Positions 1-8,814 of a stretch of 64,000 bases of DNA are shown here, one piece after another. Source of the DNA: Thiomicrospira sp. ALE5 (lineage in GTDB: Bacteria; Pseudomonadota; Gammaproteobacteria; Thiomicrospirales; Thiomicrospiraceae); assembly GCF_900112445.1 (NCBI RefSeq), contig NZ_FOYY01000003.1:1127960-1191959 (forward strand), read 5' to 3'. Under the pieces are notes generated by a model. The model ran no database searches. It saw nothing but the letters and a program-made list of their open reading frames with translations, and was not told the DNA's origin. The first letter of the stretch is position 1, and each line of letters begins with the position of its first letter. The translations under genes were made by a program, and so were the position numbers.

Positions 1-2
1 AT

Positions 3-293
3 ATCGTGCGCCAAATCCACGCCTATAACCCCTGGCCGATGGCGTTTGCGTTATTAGAGGAACAACCCCTGCGCTTGTTAAACGCGCAGGCCCTTGAAGC
101 AACTGTGACGACTGGCGCGACAGCACAGTCACACCAAGCGGGTGAAATCGTGGCATTAGATAAAACAGGGCTGTATATCGCCAGTGGCCAAGGGCAGGTG
201 CGCTTAACCCAGGTGCAACCGGCTGGCAAGAAACCGATGAGTGCCTATGACTTTGCTCAAGCGCGCAATCTCATCGGTCAGGTACTGCGCTAA
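3..293 (+). CDS. fmt: Methionyl-tRNA formyltransferase, C-terminal part (5' end outside window)
   Basis: This is the last ~96 codons of Fmt, which formylates the methionine on initiator tRNA in the cytosol. The frame is open to the left edge (codon ATC at 3-5), so the visible GTG at 6 is internal. The residues match the Fmt C-terminal OB-fold domain: an early AYNPWP motif and a closing QPAGKKPMSAYDF segment, both family signatures. The stop TAA overlaps the rsmB start by one base (TAATG), the fmt-rsmB coupling common in gammaproteobacteria. The catalytic N-terminal domain lies outside the window. Confidence 0.93.
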   Translation: MVRQIHAYNPWPMAFALLEEQPLRLLNAQALEATVTTGATAQSHQAGEIVALDKTGLYIASGQGQVRLTQVQPAGKKPMSAYDFAQARNLIGQVLR

Positions 294-1594
294 TGTCACG
301 ACAACTCGCGCTCAAAGCCCTATTGCAAGTTACCCAACACGGCCAATCATTGAGTCAAGTGATGCCAGAGGTTTTAGCTAAGATTGCAGACCGCCGCGAC
401 CGGGCTTTTTGTCAAAATCTGGTCTTTGGGTGTTTACGCTGGTATGACCGACTAGTGGCGATCCGTGCACAGCTACTCGACAAACCGATGCGTGCTAAGG
501 ATGAAGATGTTAACAGCTTGATTTTGCTAGCGCTTTATCAAATTCTATATCTAGATACGCCTAGTCATGCGGCGGTAGCCGAAACCTTGAAAGTGGCCCA
601 AAAGCTGAAAAAACCTTGGGCAAAAGGCTTGTTAAACGGCTTATTGCGCCGATTTATTCGTGAACAAGATGCGATATTGGCCAATCTGCCCGCAACCCCG
701 GCGATTGCTCATTCCCATCCGCAATGGTTGGTAGATCAATTTGTTCAAGCCTATCCGAATGACTATCTTGAGCTGCTCGCTGCCAACAATCGCAATCCGT
801 TGATTACCTTGCGGGTCAACCGTTACCTATGCCAGTTTGACGCACTTCATCAACAACTCACTGATGCAGGCATTCTCGCTGAACCTCATCCAGCTAGTGC
901 CGATGCGCTTGTGCTCCAGCAGCCCACCGATATTACCAGCCTACCTGGCTATACGGAAGGTTGGTTTAGTGTGCAGGATATGGCGGCACAACAAGCCGCG
1001 CGATTACTCGCACCGATTCCAGGTGAACGGCTACTCGATGCCTGTGCCGCTCCCGGCGGTAAAACGACTCACTTATTAGAGTTTGCCCAAAACCAACTCG
1101 ACTTGACCGCCTTAGACAAAGACGCGAGTCGCTTAGACCGTGTCGCCGAAAATTTAGCGCGCTTGCAGCTTCATGCCTGCCTTAAAGCCGCTGACGCAGC
1201 AAACCTAAGCGATTGGTGGGATGGCCAACTGTTTGACAAAATTTTATTGGACGCGCCCTGTTCGGCTACCGGTATTATTCGACGTCATCCTGACATCAAA
1301 GTGCACCGTCGCCCTGAGGATATTGCCGCACTGCTGCCCATTCAAGCAGGCCTGCTCAATCAACTTTGGACGACGCTTAAACCCGGTGGCCGCTTACTCT
1401 ATGCGACCTGTTCGGTTTTGCCGCAAGAAAACACAGACCAAATCAGTGCGTTTTTGGCCGCTTATGCAGATGCGCAGCTTATTCCCATTAACTTGCCTGC
1501 TGACCTAACCTCAGCTTCGGCACTAGGCTGGCAGATTTTGCCCGGTCAGGCGGGCATGGATGGTTTTTACTATGCGTTACTTGAAAAGCATTAA
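293..1594 (+). CDS. rsmB: 16S rRNA m5C967 methyltransferase RsmB
   Basis: 433 residues, the normal RsmB length. The enzyme transfers methyl from S-adenosylmethionine to C967 of 16S rRNA. An N-terminal NusB-like helical domain (about 1-140) is followed by a Rossmann methyltransferase. The SAM-binding motif DACAAPGGKT sits near residue 248. The two cysteines of RNA m5C methyltransferases are present, in DAPCSATG (near 320) and ATCSV (near 370). The start ATG overlaps the fmt stop. The 3' end overlaps the next gene by 35 bases, so translation of the three genes is probably coupled. Confidence 0.95.
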   Translation: MSRQLALKALLQVTQHGQSLSQVMPEVLAKIADRRDRAFCQNLVFGCLRWYDRLVAIRAQLLDKPMRAKDEDVNSLILLALYQILYLDTPSHAAVAETLKVAQKLKKPWAKGLLNGLLRRFIREQDAILANLPATPAIAHSHPQWLVDQFVQAYPNDYLELLAANNRNPLITLRVNRYLCQFDALHQQLTDAGILAEPHPASADALVLQQPTDITSLPGYTEGWFSVQDMAAQQAARLLAPIPGERLLDACAAPGGKTTHLLEFAQNQLDLTALDKDASRLDRVAENLARLQLHACLKAADAANLSDWWDGQLFDKILLDAPCSATGIIRRHPDIKVHRRPEDIAALLPIQAGLLNQLWTTLKPGGRLLYATCSVLPQENTDQISAFLAAYADAQLIPINLPADLTSASALGWQILPGQAGMDGFYYALLEKH

Positions 1595-2156
1595 CTATTT
1601 TTGGTTGAGCCTAGTGTGTTGGTGGCCGCTTATGGCCGCTGCCACACCAGGCCATATCAACATCATTCATTTAAATGAATCGCAACAAAACGAACAGTTA
1701 TTACTGGATGCCCAAGGCGATATTGCGCTGTCAGCAGGCCTGCTAGAAGCCATAGATAAAGGCATTACCGTTTACATTCGCACAGAAGTTGAAGTGCGTC
1801 AGCTTAAGTCTGGCTTAATGGCCTGGCATAGACCCATTATCACCCGTCTTGAATACCTTACAGAGCTTAGTTACTCAGGTTTTTATCAACGCTATACGCT
1901 ATATAATCAACGAAATGGTAACCTGCTTCACTTTCAAGATATCAACCAAGCACTGAACACCCTTACACGCCTACAAAGCTTTCCTGTTATCAGCATGTCA
2001 CGGCTTCATCCTGGCCTAGACTATCAAGTGCGGCTTAGGTTTTCGATAGATCATTGGCAACTCAATGCCCCATTACTCACGCACGCACTCTTTAATCCTG
2101 ATTGGCGATTATCAAGCGGCTGGCGAACAACACCCATTACACTAGGAAGGCTTTGA
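1560..2156 (+). CDS. DUF4390 exported protein
   Basis: 198 residues. It has a Sec-type signal peptide: basic start (MRYLK), a hydrophobic stretch, then a likely cleavage after MAAATP near residue 30. The rest is soluble and matches the layout of DUF4390 proteins, which in gammaproteobacteria lie between rsmB and an NtrY-like kinase. The function of the family is not known. The start could be ATG 1560 or ATG 1572; the second gives a more typical signal peptide. It overlaps the end of rsmB and abuts the kinase gene, so it may supply a periplasmic input to that kinase, which is inference from position. Confidence 0.8.
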   Translation: MVFTMRYLKSINYFWLSLVCWWPLMAAATPGHINIIHLNESQQNEQLLLDAQGDIALSAGLLEAIDKGITVYIRTEVEVRQLKSGLMAWHRPIITRLEYLTELSYSGFYQRYTLYNQRNGNLLHFQDINQALNTLTRLQSFPVISMSRLHPGLDYQVRLRFSIDHWQLNAPLLTHALFNPDWRLSSGWRTTPITLGRL

Positions 2157-4367
2157 GTGCTAAGACGAAGTAAACAGTTTTTTCGTGACTACGGCTGGAT
2201 TTTAATGAGCACCTTGTTGCTGATTAGCGCCCTGTTTGTGATGCGCTATCTATTACAGCACGCACCTGATCTCGTCTCTTATTACCTGGGTTTACTGGCT
2301 TTTAGTCTGATAGCCAGTTTGGTGTTAATCGCTATTTTGGCACGAAGCCTTATTAAACTTTATCGACAGTATCAGCGTGGCGAATCCGGCATTCAAACAA
2401 CCGTGCAATTATCAGGTACACTCTCATTACTACTTGCGGTGCCCATTATTATCTTATTTTACTTTTCTCTGAGCGTCATTCACCAAAGCATTGACCAATG
2501 GTTTGATTTACAAACGGAACAAGCCTTAAGAGATGCCAGCTCACTGGTTCGAACCAACCTTGATAACACAACACGGGATCAACTAAACGCAACCCTACGC
2601 ATTAAAGACGAATTTCGTGACGCCCTAATTCAGCGACCTGCATTTACGATTAATGAGGTGCGTGAAGCTCTCAATGCGCAAGAGGTTGCACTCTATCAAA
2701 GCAATGGCCAATTGATTGCGTTTAGTAATGAATTTGGTTTAACCATCCTGCCCGAACGCCCTGCCGATAATTTGCTGCAACAAATCCGTCAACGCACCAA
2801 CTATGCAGCACTAGAAACACATCTCGATACTGAGCTAGATATTATTCGAGTCCTGGTACCGGTGATCGATCCTTTTTTAAATCAGACACTCGCACTCCAA
2901 GCTATTTTCACCGTACCCGATCATATTACGCGCTATGCCGAATCGGTTCGACTGGCCGAAAGCCAATATCAAGAGCTCAATTACTTGCGTCAGCCACTTA
3001 AAACTAGCTTTAGTCTGCTACTTTTTTTAGTGGTCTTAGGTACCCTAGTCAGTACTATTTTGTTTACTATCCAGGCGGTACAAAACCTAACTAAACCCAT
3101 TCGACAATTGATACAAAGTACTCAACGCGTTGCTGATGGTGATTACACTACCGTCATGCCAGTTGAACGCCGAGATGAGTTTGGACGCTTAATCCAATCA
3201 TTTAACGTTATGACCCAGCAGGTAGCGAAAGCACGTAACGACATTAAACTTAATCATCATCAGACAGAATTAGAAAAACTCTATTTTCAGGCCGTTATTC
3301 GTAACCTAACTAATGGGGTGATCACCTTTGACACCCAAAGACGACTGCGAACCTTTAATAATCGCGCTGTAGATATTTTACAGCTTCACCATCAACCTTT
3401 ATCTGGACAGGTTTTTAGTGAAGTCTTTAACGATATTCATGACCCCCACTTGGCTCCGTTAACGGCGAAGTTGGTCACAAAACTTCAAAAACCACAAACG
3501 AACCTTGACACAAATGAGCTAAAGAACCACAAAAACTGGACATTTGAAGTGACGTTGCAAATCAATAATCAACAACACATTTTGCGCGTACAAGGTGCGA
3601 GTTTAACCACCCAAGATCACCAGTTAGCTGGCTATGTATTGGTACTGGACGATATAACCGATTTAGTTCAAGCACAACGTCATGCCGCATGGGGCGATGT
3701 TGCTCGCCGTCTTGCACATGAAATTAAAAACCCACTCACGCCTATACAGCTCAGTGCCGAACGCTTAGCCTTCAAACTAGCACCTAAGCTTGATACACCT
3801 GACCAAGCTTTACTTGATCGTATGACACGGACGATTACTCAGCAGGTTCAAAGCATGCAAGAACTCGTGCAAGCGTTTAGCGACTACGCCCATACTCCCG
3901 AGCTCAATTTGACAACCTTAGACCTTAATGACCTGGTAACGGATATTACAACCTTATACCAAGCCAGCCTGCCCAGCCATGCACTGCAGCTCAGTCTGTG
4001 CGCCGAGTCAGCTATGATCTTGGCCGATACCAATCGCATTCGACAGCTGTTACATAACCTGATTAAAAATGCGATTGAAGCACTAGAACACCACCCAGAC
4101 CCCCAAATTCACATTTCAACGCGCCTTATCAATCGACCAGAGCGCCTCTGCTTGTCCGTCAAGGATAATGGTCCGGGCATCCCAAATGCCGCAGATAACT
4201 GGGTATTTGAACCCTATGCCACGAACAAACCTAAAGGAACAGGGCTGGGCTTGGCCATTGTTAAAAAAATTATTGAAGAACACCAAGCAAATATTGAACT
4301 CAACACCCACTCACAAGGAACAGAGTTTATAATTTGCTTTAATCGCCTTAACAAGGATGGTCATTAA
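2157..4367 (+). CDS. NtrY-like membrane sensor histidine kinase
   Basis: 736 residues starting at GTG 2157, with AGGAAGG upstream. Three membrane segments lie in the first ~105 residues and another near 285-308, enclosing a periplasmic domain. A HAMP linker follows (about 310-360), then a PAS region (about 375-480). The phosphoacceptor helix HEIKNPLTPIQ has His near residue 520. The ATPase domain shows an N-box (NLIKNAIEAL), DNGPGI and GTGLGLAI. This is the NtrY architecture. It directly precedes the response regulator with no gap, so the two form a cognate pair. The signal sensed cannot be read from sequence. Confidence 0.9.
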   Translation: MLRRSKQFFRDYGWILMSTLLLISALFVMRYLLQHAPDLVSYYLGLLAFSLIASLVLIAILARSLIKLYRQYQRGESGIQTTVQLSGTLSLLLAVPIIILFYFSLSVIHQSIDQWFDLQTEQALRDASSLVRTNLDNTTRDQLNATLRIKDEFRDALIQRPAFTINEVREALNAQEVALYQSNGQLIAFSNEFGLTILPERPADNLLQQIRQRTNYAALETHLDTELDIIRVLVPVIDPFLNQTLALQAIFTVPDHITRYAESVRLAESQYQELNYLRQPLKTSFSLLLFLVVLGTLVSTILFTIQAVQNLTKPIRQLIQSTQRVADGDYTTVMPVERRDEFGRLIQSFNVMTQQVAKARNDIKLNHHQTELEKLYFQAVIRNLTNGVITFDTQRRLRTFNNRAVDILQLHHQPLSGQVFSEVFNDIHDPHLAPLTAKLVTKLQKPQTNLDTNELKNHKNWTFEVTLQINNQQHILRVQGASLTTQDHQLAGYVLVLDDITDLVQAQRHAAWGDVARRLAHEIKNPLTPIQLSAERLAFKLAPKLDTPDQALLDRMTRTITQQVQSMQELVQAFSDYAHTPELNLTTLDLNDLVTDITTLYQASLPSHALQLSLCAESAMILADTNRIRQLLHNLIKNAIEALEHHPDPQIHISTRLINRPERLCLSVKDNGPGIPNAADNWVFEPYATNKPKGTGLGLAIVKKIIEEHQANIELNTHSQGTEFIICFNRLNKDGH

Positions 4368-5711
4368 ATGACGGGTACGCTGTTAATTATTGATGATGAA
4401 AAAGACATTCGTCTGTTAATGAAAGAAATTTTTGACGAAGAGGGCTATGACGTTTTATGTGCGAGTAATGGCACTCATGGACAACAGTTATGGCAAGAAC
4501 ATCGTCCTGATGTGGTGTTTTTAGACATCTGGATGCCTGACACGGATGGGCTAACGCTGTTAAAAACCATGGCGCATGACGATTGGTTAGAGCATACTAC
4601 CGTTATTATGATGTCTGGACATGGCACCATTGAAACCGCCATGGATGCAACCCGTCATGGTGCTTATGATTTTTTAGAAAAACCCTTGTCCTTAGCCAAA
4701 GTGATCTTAACGGCAGAACGTGCCTTTGAGCACAATCGTTTAAAATCAGAAAACTCTGCTTGGCGACGCCAGCAACCTGACCAAGTCCTACCATTAGGTA
4801 AAAGCAAAGCCATGCGTGAATTACGTGACACGGTCACTCGCCTAGCGAAATACACGATGCCAGTTTTGATCAGCGGCGAAGCTGGTGTGGGAAAACATTT
4901 GTTTGCTAGATCACTGCATAACCATTCCACAAGGCAACAGGCGCGCTTTAGTGAAATCCATGCCAATGAACTATCTCACAACCTTGCGGCTTGGCAAATT
5001 AATCAAGATCAACCCAGTTTACTGATGCCGTTAAAAGGCGGTACCCTTGTTATCTCTCACCTTGATCAACTTAGCACTGATGCGCAAAATTTTATTGCCA
5101 CACTGATCTTTTCTGCTAACCAACAGGACGAATTAGCCAAAAAAGTGGCCAAGCTTGATATTCGAATCTTGTGTACAACACAACAAGATCTTGCACCGCT
5201 TGTAGAGAAAGGGCTGTTTAGAGAAGACCTGTATAAGCGTCTCAATGTGATGCCTGTTATGGTTCCGCCACTTCGTCAACGGCTTGATGATATTCCTGAG
5301 CTGGTTACCCATTTTGTCGAACAATCCGTGACCCAAGAAGGATTACCTAAACGTGAGTTCAGCGAAGAGGATTTTAACATTCTTAAACAACATGCCTGGC
5401 CTGGTAATGTTCGCGAGCTGAAAAACCTCGTGCAACGGTTACTTATTTTTGGCCAAACACATCAACTGACCCCAACCGAAATCCAACAGATGTTGACCCA
5501 AAAACACTTACAACACTATAATGAAGTTCAGATTAATACCTCTGTTCCCCTTAAACAGGCCAAAGAAGTATTTGAAGCACAGTATTTAAAAAAATTACTA
5601 CTTGAAACCCAAGGTAACGTTAGCGAAGCCGCAAAAACGGCTGGATTAGAGCGCACGCATCTCTATCGCAAACTCAAAACCCTCGAAATCGATCCAAAAG
5701 ATCCTTTGTAG
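4368..5711 (+). CDS. NtrX-like response regulator with a degenerate AAA+ domain
   Basis: 447 residues. The receiver domain carries the acidic pocket (IDDEKD) and phosphoacceptor Asp in FLDIWMPD near residue 53. The central AAA+ domain keeps Walker A (GEAGVGK, near 170). The expected Walker B (LFLDE) reads LVISHLD, losing both acidic residues, and no GAFTGA sigma-54 contact loop is visible. The R-finger/PWPGNVRELKNL region and a C-terminal Fis-type helix-turn-helix (about 405-440) are present. It therefore probably binds DNA as a phosphorylation-controlled regulator rather than as a sigma-54 ATPase. It is co-transcribed with the kinase. Confidence 0.88.
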   Translation: MTGTLLIIDDEKDIRLLMKEIFDEEGYDVLCASNGTHGQQLWQEHRPDVVFLDIWMPDTDGLTLLKTMAHDDWLEHTTVIMMSGHGTIETAMDATRHGAYDFLEKPLSLAKVILTAERAFEHNRLKSENSAWRRQQPDQVLPLGKSKAMRELRDTVTRLAKYTMPVLISGEAGVGKHLFARSLHNHSTRQQARFSEIHANELSHNLAAWQINQDQPSLLMPLKGGTLVISHLDQLSTDAQNFIATLIFSANQQDELAKKVAKLDIRILCTTQQDLAPLVEKGLFREDLYKRLNVMPVMVPPLRQRLDDIPELVTHFVEQSVTQEGLPKREFSEEDFNILKQHAWPGNVRELKNLVQRLLIFGQTHQLTPTEIQQMLTQKHLQHYNEVQINTSVPLKQAKEVFEAQYLKKLLLETQGNVSEAAKTAGLERTHLYRKLKTLEIDPKDPL

Positions 5712-5723
5712 GAAACATCATCA

Positions 5724-7124
5724 ATGAACATAATTATTCTAGGTGCTGGCCAAGTGGGTTCATCGCTTGCTGAACTACTGGTGACCGATGATAACGACAT
5801 TACCCTCGTTGACCTAGACAATAGTCACCTGCAGCGCCTGCAAGACCGCCTAGACATTCGTACCATTCATGGTCATGCTTCTCACCCCGATATTTTAATT
5901 CAAGCCGGTCTAGAAACAGCCGATCTGCTGATTGCCGCAACCCAAAATGACGAAACCAATATTTGCGCCTGCCAAATAGCTCATATTATGCAAAAAGGCA
6001 TCACTAAAATCGCTCGCGTCCGCGGCACCAGTTATCTAGAGCATGCCGAGCTATTTGATAAGAATCACCATGATAACGCGATTCCAATTGATGTCTTGAT
6101 TAGTCCAGAGGGACTTGTCACCGACTATATCATGCAATTAATCAATTACCCAGGATCACTGCAAGTGATTGATTTTGCAGAAGGACGTGTACGACTCGTT
6201 GCAATGCGAGCACATAACGGTGGCCCCTTGGTGGGCAAAAAAATTGCTGAACTCAAACACCATTTACCCAGTCGATTACGCTTTAGAATTGTCGCGATAT
6301 ACCGTCAGGATGAAGTCGTTATGCCCACTGGGGATGTAACCATTCGAGTGGGCGATGAAGTATTTTTCATGGCTGAGCCGCATGATATTTCACAAATTGT
6401 AGAAGAATTTAGACGTGAAAAACAAAAGCGTGCCCGCAATATTATGATTGCAGGCGGCGGGCATGTCGGATTTAACCTAGCCAAGCAACTTGAAAATAGC
6501 CACCAAGTCAAAATTATTGAACATAACATTAGCCGTGCTAGAGAAATTGCCGAGGTGCTTGATCATGCTATTATTATTAATGGCGACGTTGCAGATAAAG
6601 ACCTGTTAATTGAAGAGAACATCGACGAGATTGATTTATTTATCGCCGTAACGAATCAAGACGAGGCCAATATCATTTCGTCGATGTTGGCAAAAAAACT
6701 TGGCGTTAAACGCGTTGTTGCGCTGATTAACAATCAATCTTATCTCGACCTCATCCATTTAAACTCAATTGATATTGCCATTTCAGCGGATCGTATCACC
6801 ACCAATAACTTGCTTCACTATATGCGCAAAGGCGATACGGTTAAAGCGTTCACACTCAGACGCGGCACCGCTGAGGCGATGGAAGTGATTGTACATGGCA
6901 GCGAGAATTCATCCAAAATTATCGGCAAACGCCTCATTGATGTAGACTGGCCACAAGACATTACCATTGGCTGCATTATTCGTGATAATAAAGTGATGCT
7001 CGCGCACCGAGAACTGGTCATTGAGGCAGAAGACCATGTGATCTTATTCTTAACTGATCGCAGCCGCACCCAATCTATCGCTGAGCTCTTTTCGCCCGAA
7101 CAAAAACGAGGCTGGCTGCGCTAA
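5724..7124 (+). CDS. trkA: Trk potassium uptake regulatory subunit TrkA
   Basis: 466 residues, the full-length TrkA form with two tandem RCK units. Each has an N-terminal Rossmann NAD-binding half (GAGQVGSSLAELL near residue 7; GGGHVGFNLAKQL near 240) and a C-terminal ligand-binding half. TrkA sits on the cytosolic face and gates the TrkH channel. It lies 12 bases after the NtrX-like gene and two bases before trkH, so all five genes from DUF4390 to trkH could be one transcript. Confidence 0.94.
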   Translation: MNIIILGAGQVGSSLAELLVTDDNDITLVDLDNSHLQRLQDRLDIRTIHGHASHPDILIQAGLETADLLIAATQNDETNICACQIAHIMQKGITKIARVRGTSYLEHAELFDKNHHDNAIPIDVLISPEGLVTDYIMQLINYPGSLQVIDFAEGRVRLVAMRAHNGGPLVGKKIAELKHHLPSRLRFRIVAIYRQDEVVMPTGDVTIRVGDEVFFMAEPHDISQIVEEFRREKQKRARNIMIAGGGHVGFNLAKQLENSHQVKIIEHNISRAREIAEVLDHAIIINGDVADKDLLIEENIDEIDLFIAVTNQDEANIISSMLAKKLGVKRVVALINNQSYLDLIHLNSIDIAISADRITTNNLLHYMRKGDTVKAFTLRRGTAEAMEVIVHGSENSSKIIGKRLIDVDWPQDITIGCIIRDNKVMLAHRELVIEAEDHVILFLTDRSRTQSIAELFSPEQKRGWLR

Positions 7125-7126
7125 TC

Positions 7127-8578
7127 ATGCAAAACTCGATGATCATTAAGATTTTGGGGTTATTGCTGATGGTTTACAGCGTGACCCTCGTGCCCCCCAT
7201 TATTATTGCACTTATTTACCAAGATGGCGCACACTGGGCATTTGCCAGCGCGCTGGCCTTAACCTTATTAGCAGGCCTGCTGCTTTGGTACCCTAATCGC
7301 CATGAAAGACGTGAGCTAAAAATTCGCGATGGTTTTATTGTGGTGGTCATGTTTTGGACTGCACTGGGGTTGGTAGGGGCTTTGCCACTGGTGTTAGAAG
7401 AAGAGGTACCTATTAGCATCACCGATGCGGTATTTGAATCCTTTTCTGGCTTAACCACCACAGGTGCAACAGTACTGAGCGGGCTGGATAACATGCCCCA
7501 TGCTATTTTATGGTATCGTCAACAATTACAATGGCTCGGAGGAATGGGGATTATCGTCTTAGCCGTGGCCATTTTACCCATGCTAGGCATTGGTGGCATG
7601 CAGTTATATCGTGCTGAAATGCCTGGCCCGACCAAAGATAATAAAATAGCACCTCGTATCTCCGAAACGGCCAAAACGCTATGGTTAATTTATGTTGCCC
7701 TGACCGTTGCTTGTGCCGCTGCATTTAAACTAGCTGGGATGAATTGGTTTGACGCGATAGGTCACAGTTTTTCAACCGTTGCAATTGGCGGCTTCTCAAC
7801 CCATGACGATAGCATTGGCTATTTTGATAGTGCGTTAATCGAAGCTATCGCGATTTTCTTTATGTTTTTAGCTGGCGCTAACTTTGCACTTCACTTTAGA
7901 GCATTCCGAACCCTTGAAGTACGTACTTACCTGACCGACCCTGAATTTAAAACTTACACCACCGTACTTGTGATCGGCATTTTAATCAGCACTGGTTATT
8001 TATACTGGCAAGCCGTTTACCCGAGTTGGGCTGAAGCACTTCGCTATGGCAGCTTTATGACCGTTTCCATCGCTACAACAACAGGCTTTGGAAACGCAGA
8101 TTTTGCGACCTGGCCTGGTTTTTTACCTGTTATGCTGATTTTGATGAGCTTTATCGGCGGTAGCGCTGGATCTACGGGGGGCGGTATTAAAGTCATTCGT
8201 TTTTTATTACTATTAAAGCAAGGCGTGCGAGAAGTGCAGCGTTTAATGCACCCTAACGCGCTCATGCCTGTTAAACTCAATGGGCGCGCAATTTCAGAAA
8301 GGGTGATGTCATCTGTTTGGGGCTTCTTTGCGCTTTATGTAGCGACTTTTACGGTAATCCTATTATTGCTGATGGCATTCGGAATGGATCAGGTCACGGC
8401 CTTTTCGGCTACTGCAGCTACATTGAATAACTTGGGGCCCGGTTTAGGCGAAGTGGCTGATAATTTTGGTCAAATTAACGATCCACAAAAATGGATACTA
8501 ACCCTGTCAATGCTATTAGGGCGTTTAGAGATTTTTACCTTGCTGGTTATTTTAACGCGCACTTTCTGGCGCGCTTAG
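7127..8578 (+). CDS. trkH: Trk potassium transporter TrkH
   Basis: 483 residues, a polytopic inner-membrane protein with repeated helix-pore-helix units. Selectivity-filter-like segments are visible, for example TTTGAT, STVAIGGFSTHD, TTTGFGN and NLGPGLG, as expected for the four pore loops of TrkH. It takes up K+ together with TrkA, encoded just upstream. It is convergent with ccoS: the trkH stop ends at 8578 and ccoS ends at 8579, leaving no room for a terminator between them. Confidence 0.94.
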   Translation: MQNSMIIKILGLLLMVYSVTLVPPIIIALIYQDGAHWAFASALALTLLAGLLLWYPNRHERRELKIRDGFIVVVMFWTALGLVGALPLVLEEEVPISITDAVFESFSGLTTTGATVLSGLDNMPHAILWYRQQLQWLGGMGIIVLAVAILPMLGIGGMQLYRAEMPGPTKDNKIAPRISETAKTLWLIYVALTVACAAAFKLAGMNWFDAIGHSFSTVAIGGFSTHDDSIGYFDSALIEAIAIFFMFLAGANFALHFRAFRTLEVRTYLTDPEFKTYTTVLVIGILISTGYLYWQAVYPSWAEALRYGSFMTVSIATTTGFGNADFATWPGFLPVMLILMSFIGGSAGSTGGGIKVIRFLLLLKQGVREVQRLMHPNALMPVKLNGRAISERVMSSVWGFFALYVATFTVILLLLMAFGMDQVTAFSATAATLNNLGPGLGEVADNFGQINDPQKWILTLSMLLGRLEIFTLLVILTRTFWRA

Positions 8579-8812
8579 TTATAGCTTATTTTCTATATCA
8601 GTCTTTTTTGTATTCACATCACCTGGCATGGTTACTTTTTTACCGCCCGCAGCTTCTTGTGCATCGGCGGACACATCTTCTTCCATCAACATTCGATGTG
8701 CTGCGCCGTCCATATCATCAAACTGGCCACTTTTAGCCATCATAATAAAAACGGCTACGACCAACGCACCGACAACCAGCACCAGCGGAATTGTTATATA
8801 AATAATCTCCAT
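8579..8812 (-). CDS. ccoS: cbb3 oxidase maturation protein CcoS
   Basis: 77 residues with one N-terminal membrane helix (about 4-26) containing MEIIYITIPLVLV and a following GQFDDMD motif typical of CcoS. CcoS is needed to insert cofactors, probably haem b and copper, into CcoN. It is the last gene of ccoG-ccoH-ccoI-ccoS and begins two bases after ccoI. The C-terminal tail after residue ~45 is longer and more hydrophilic than in many CcoS proteins. Confidence 0.88.
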   Translation of the reverse strand: MEIIYITIPLVLVVGALVVAVFIMMAKSGQFDDMDGAAHRMLMEEDVSADAQEAAGGKKVTMPGDVNTKKTDIENKL

Positions 8813-8814
8813 GA

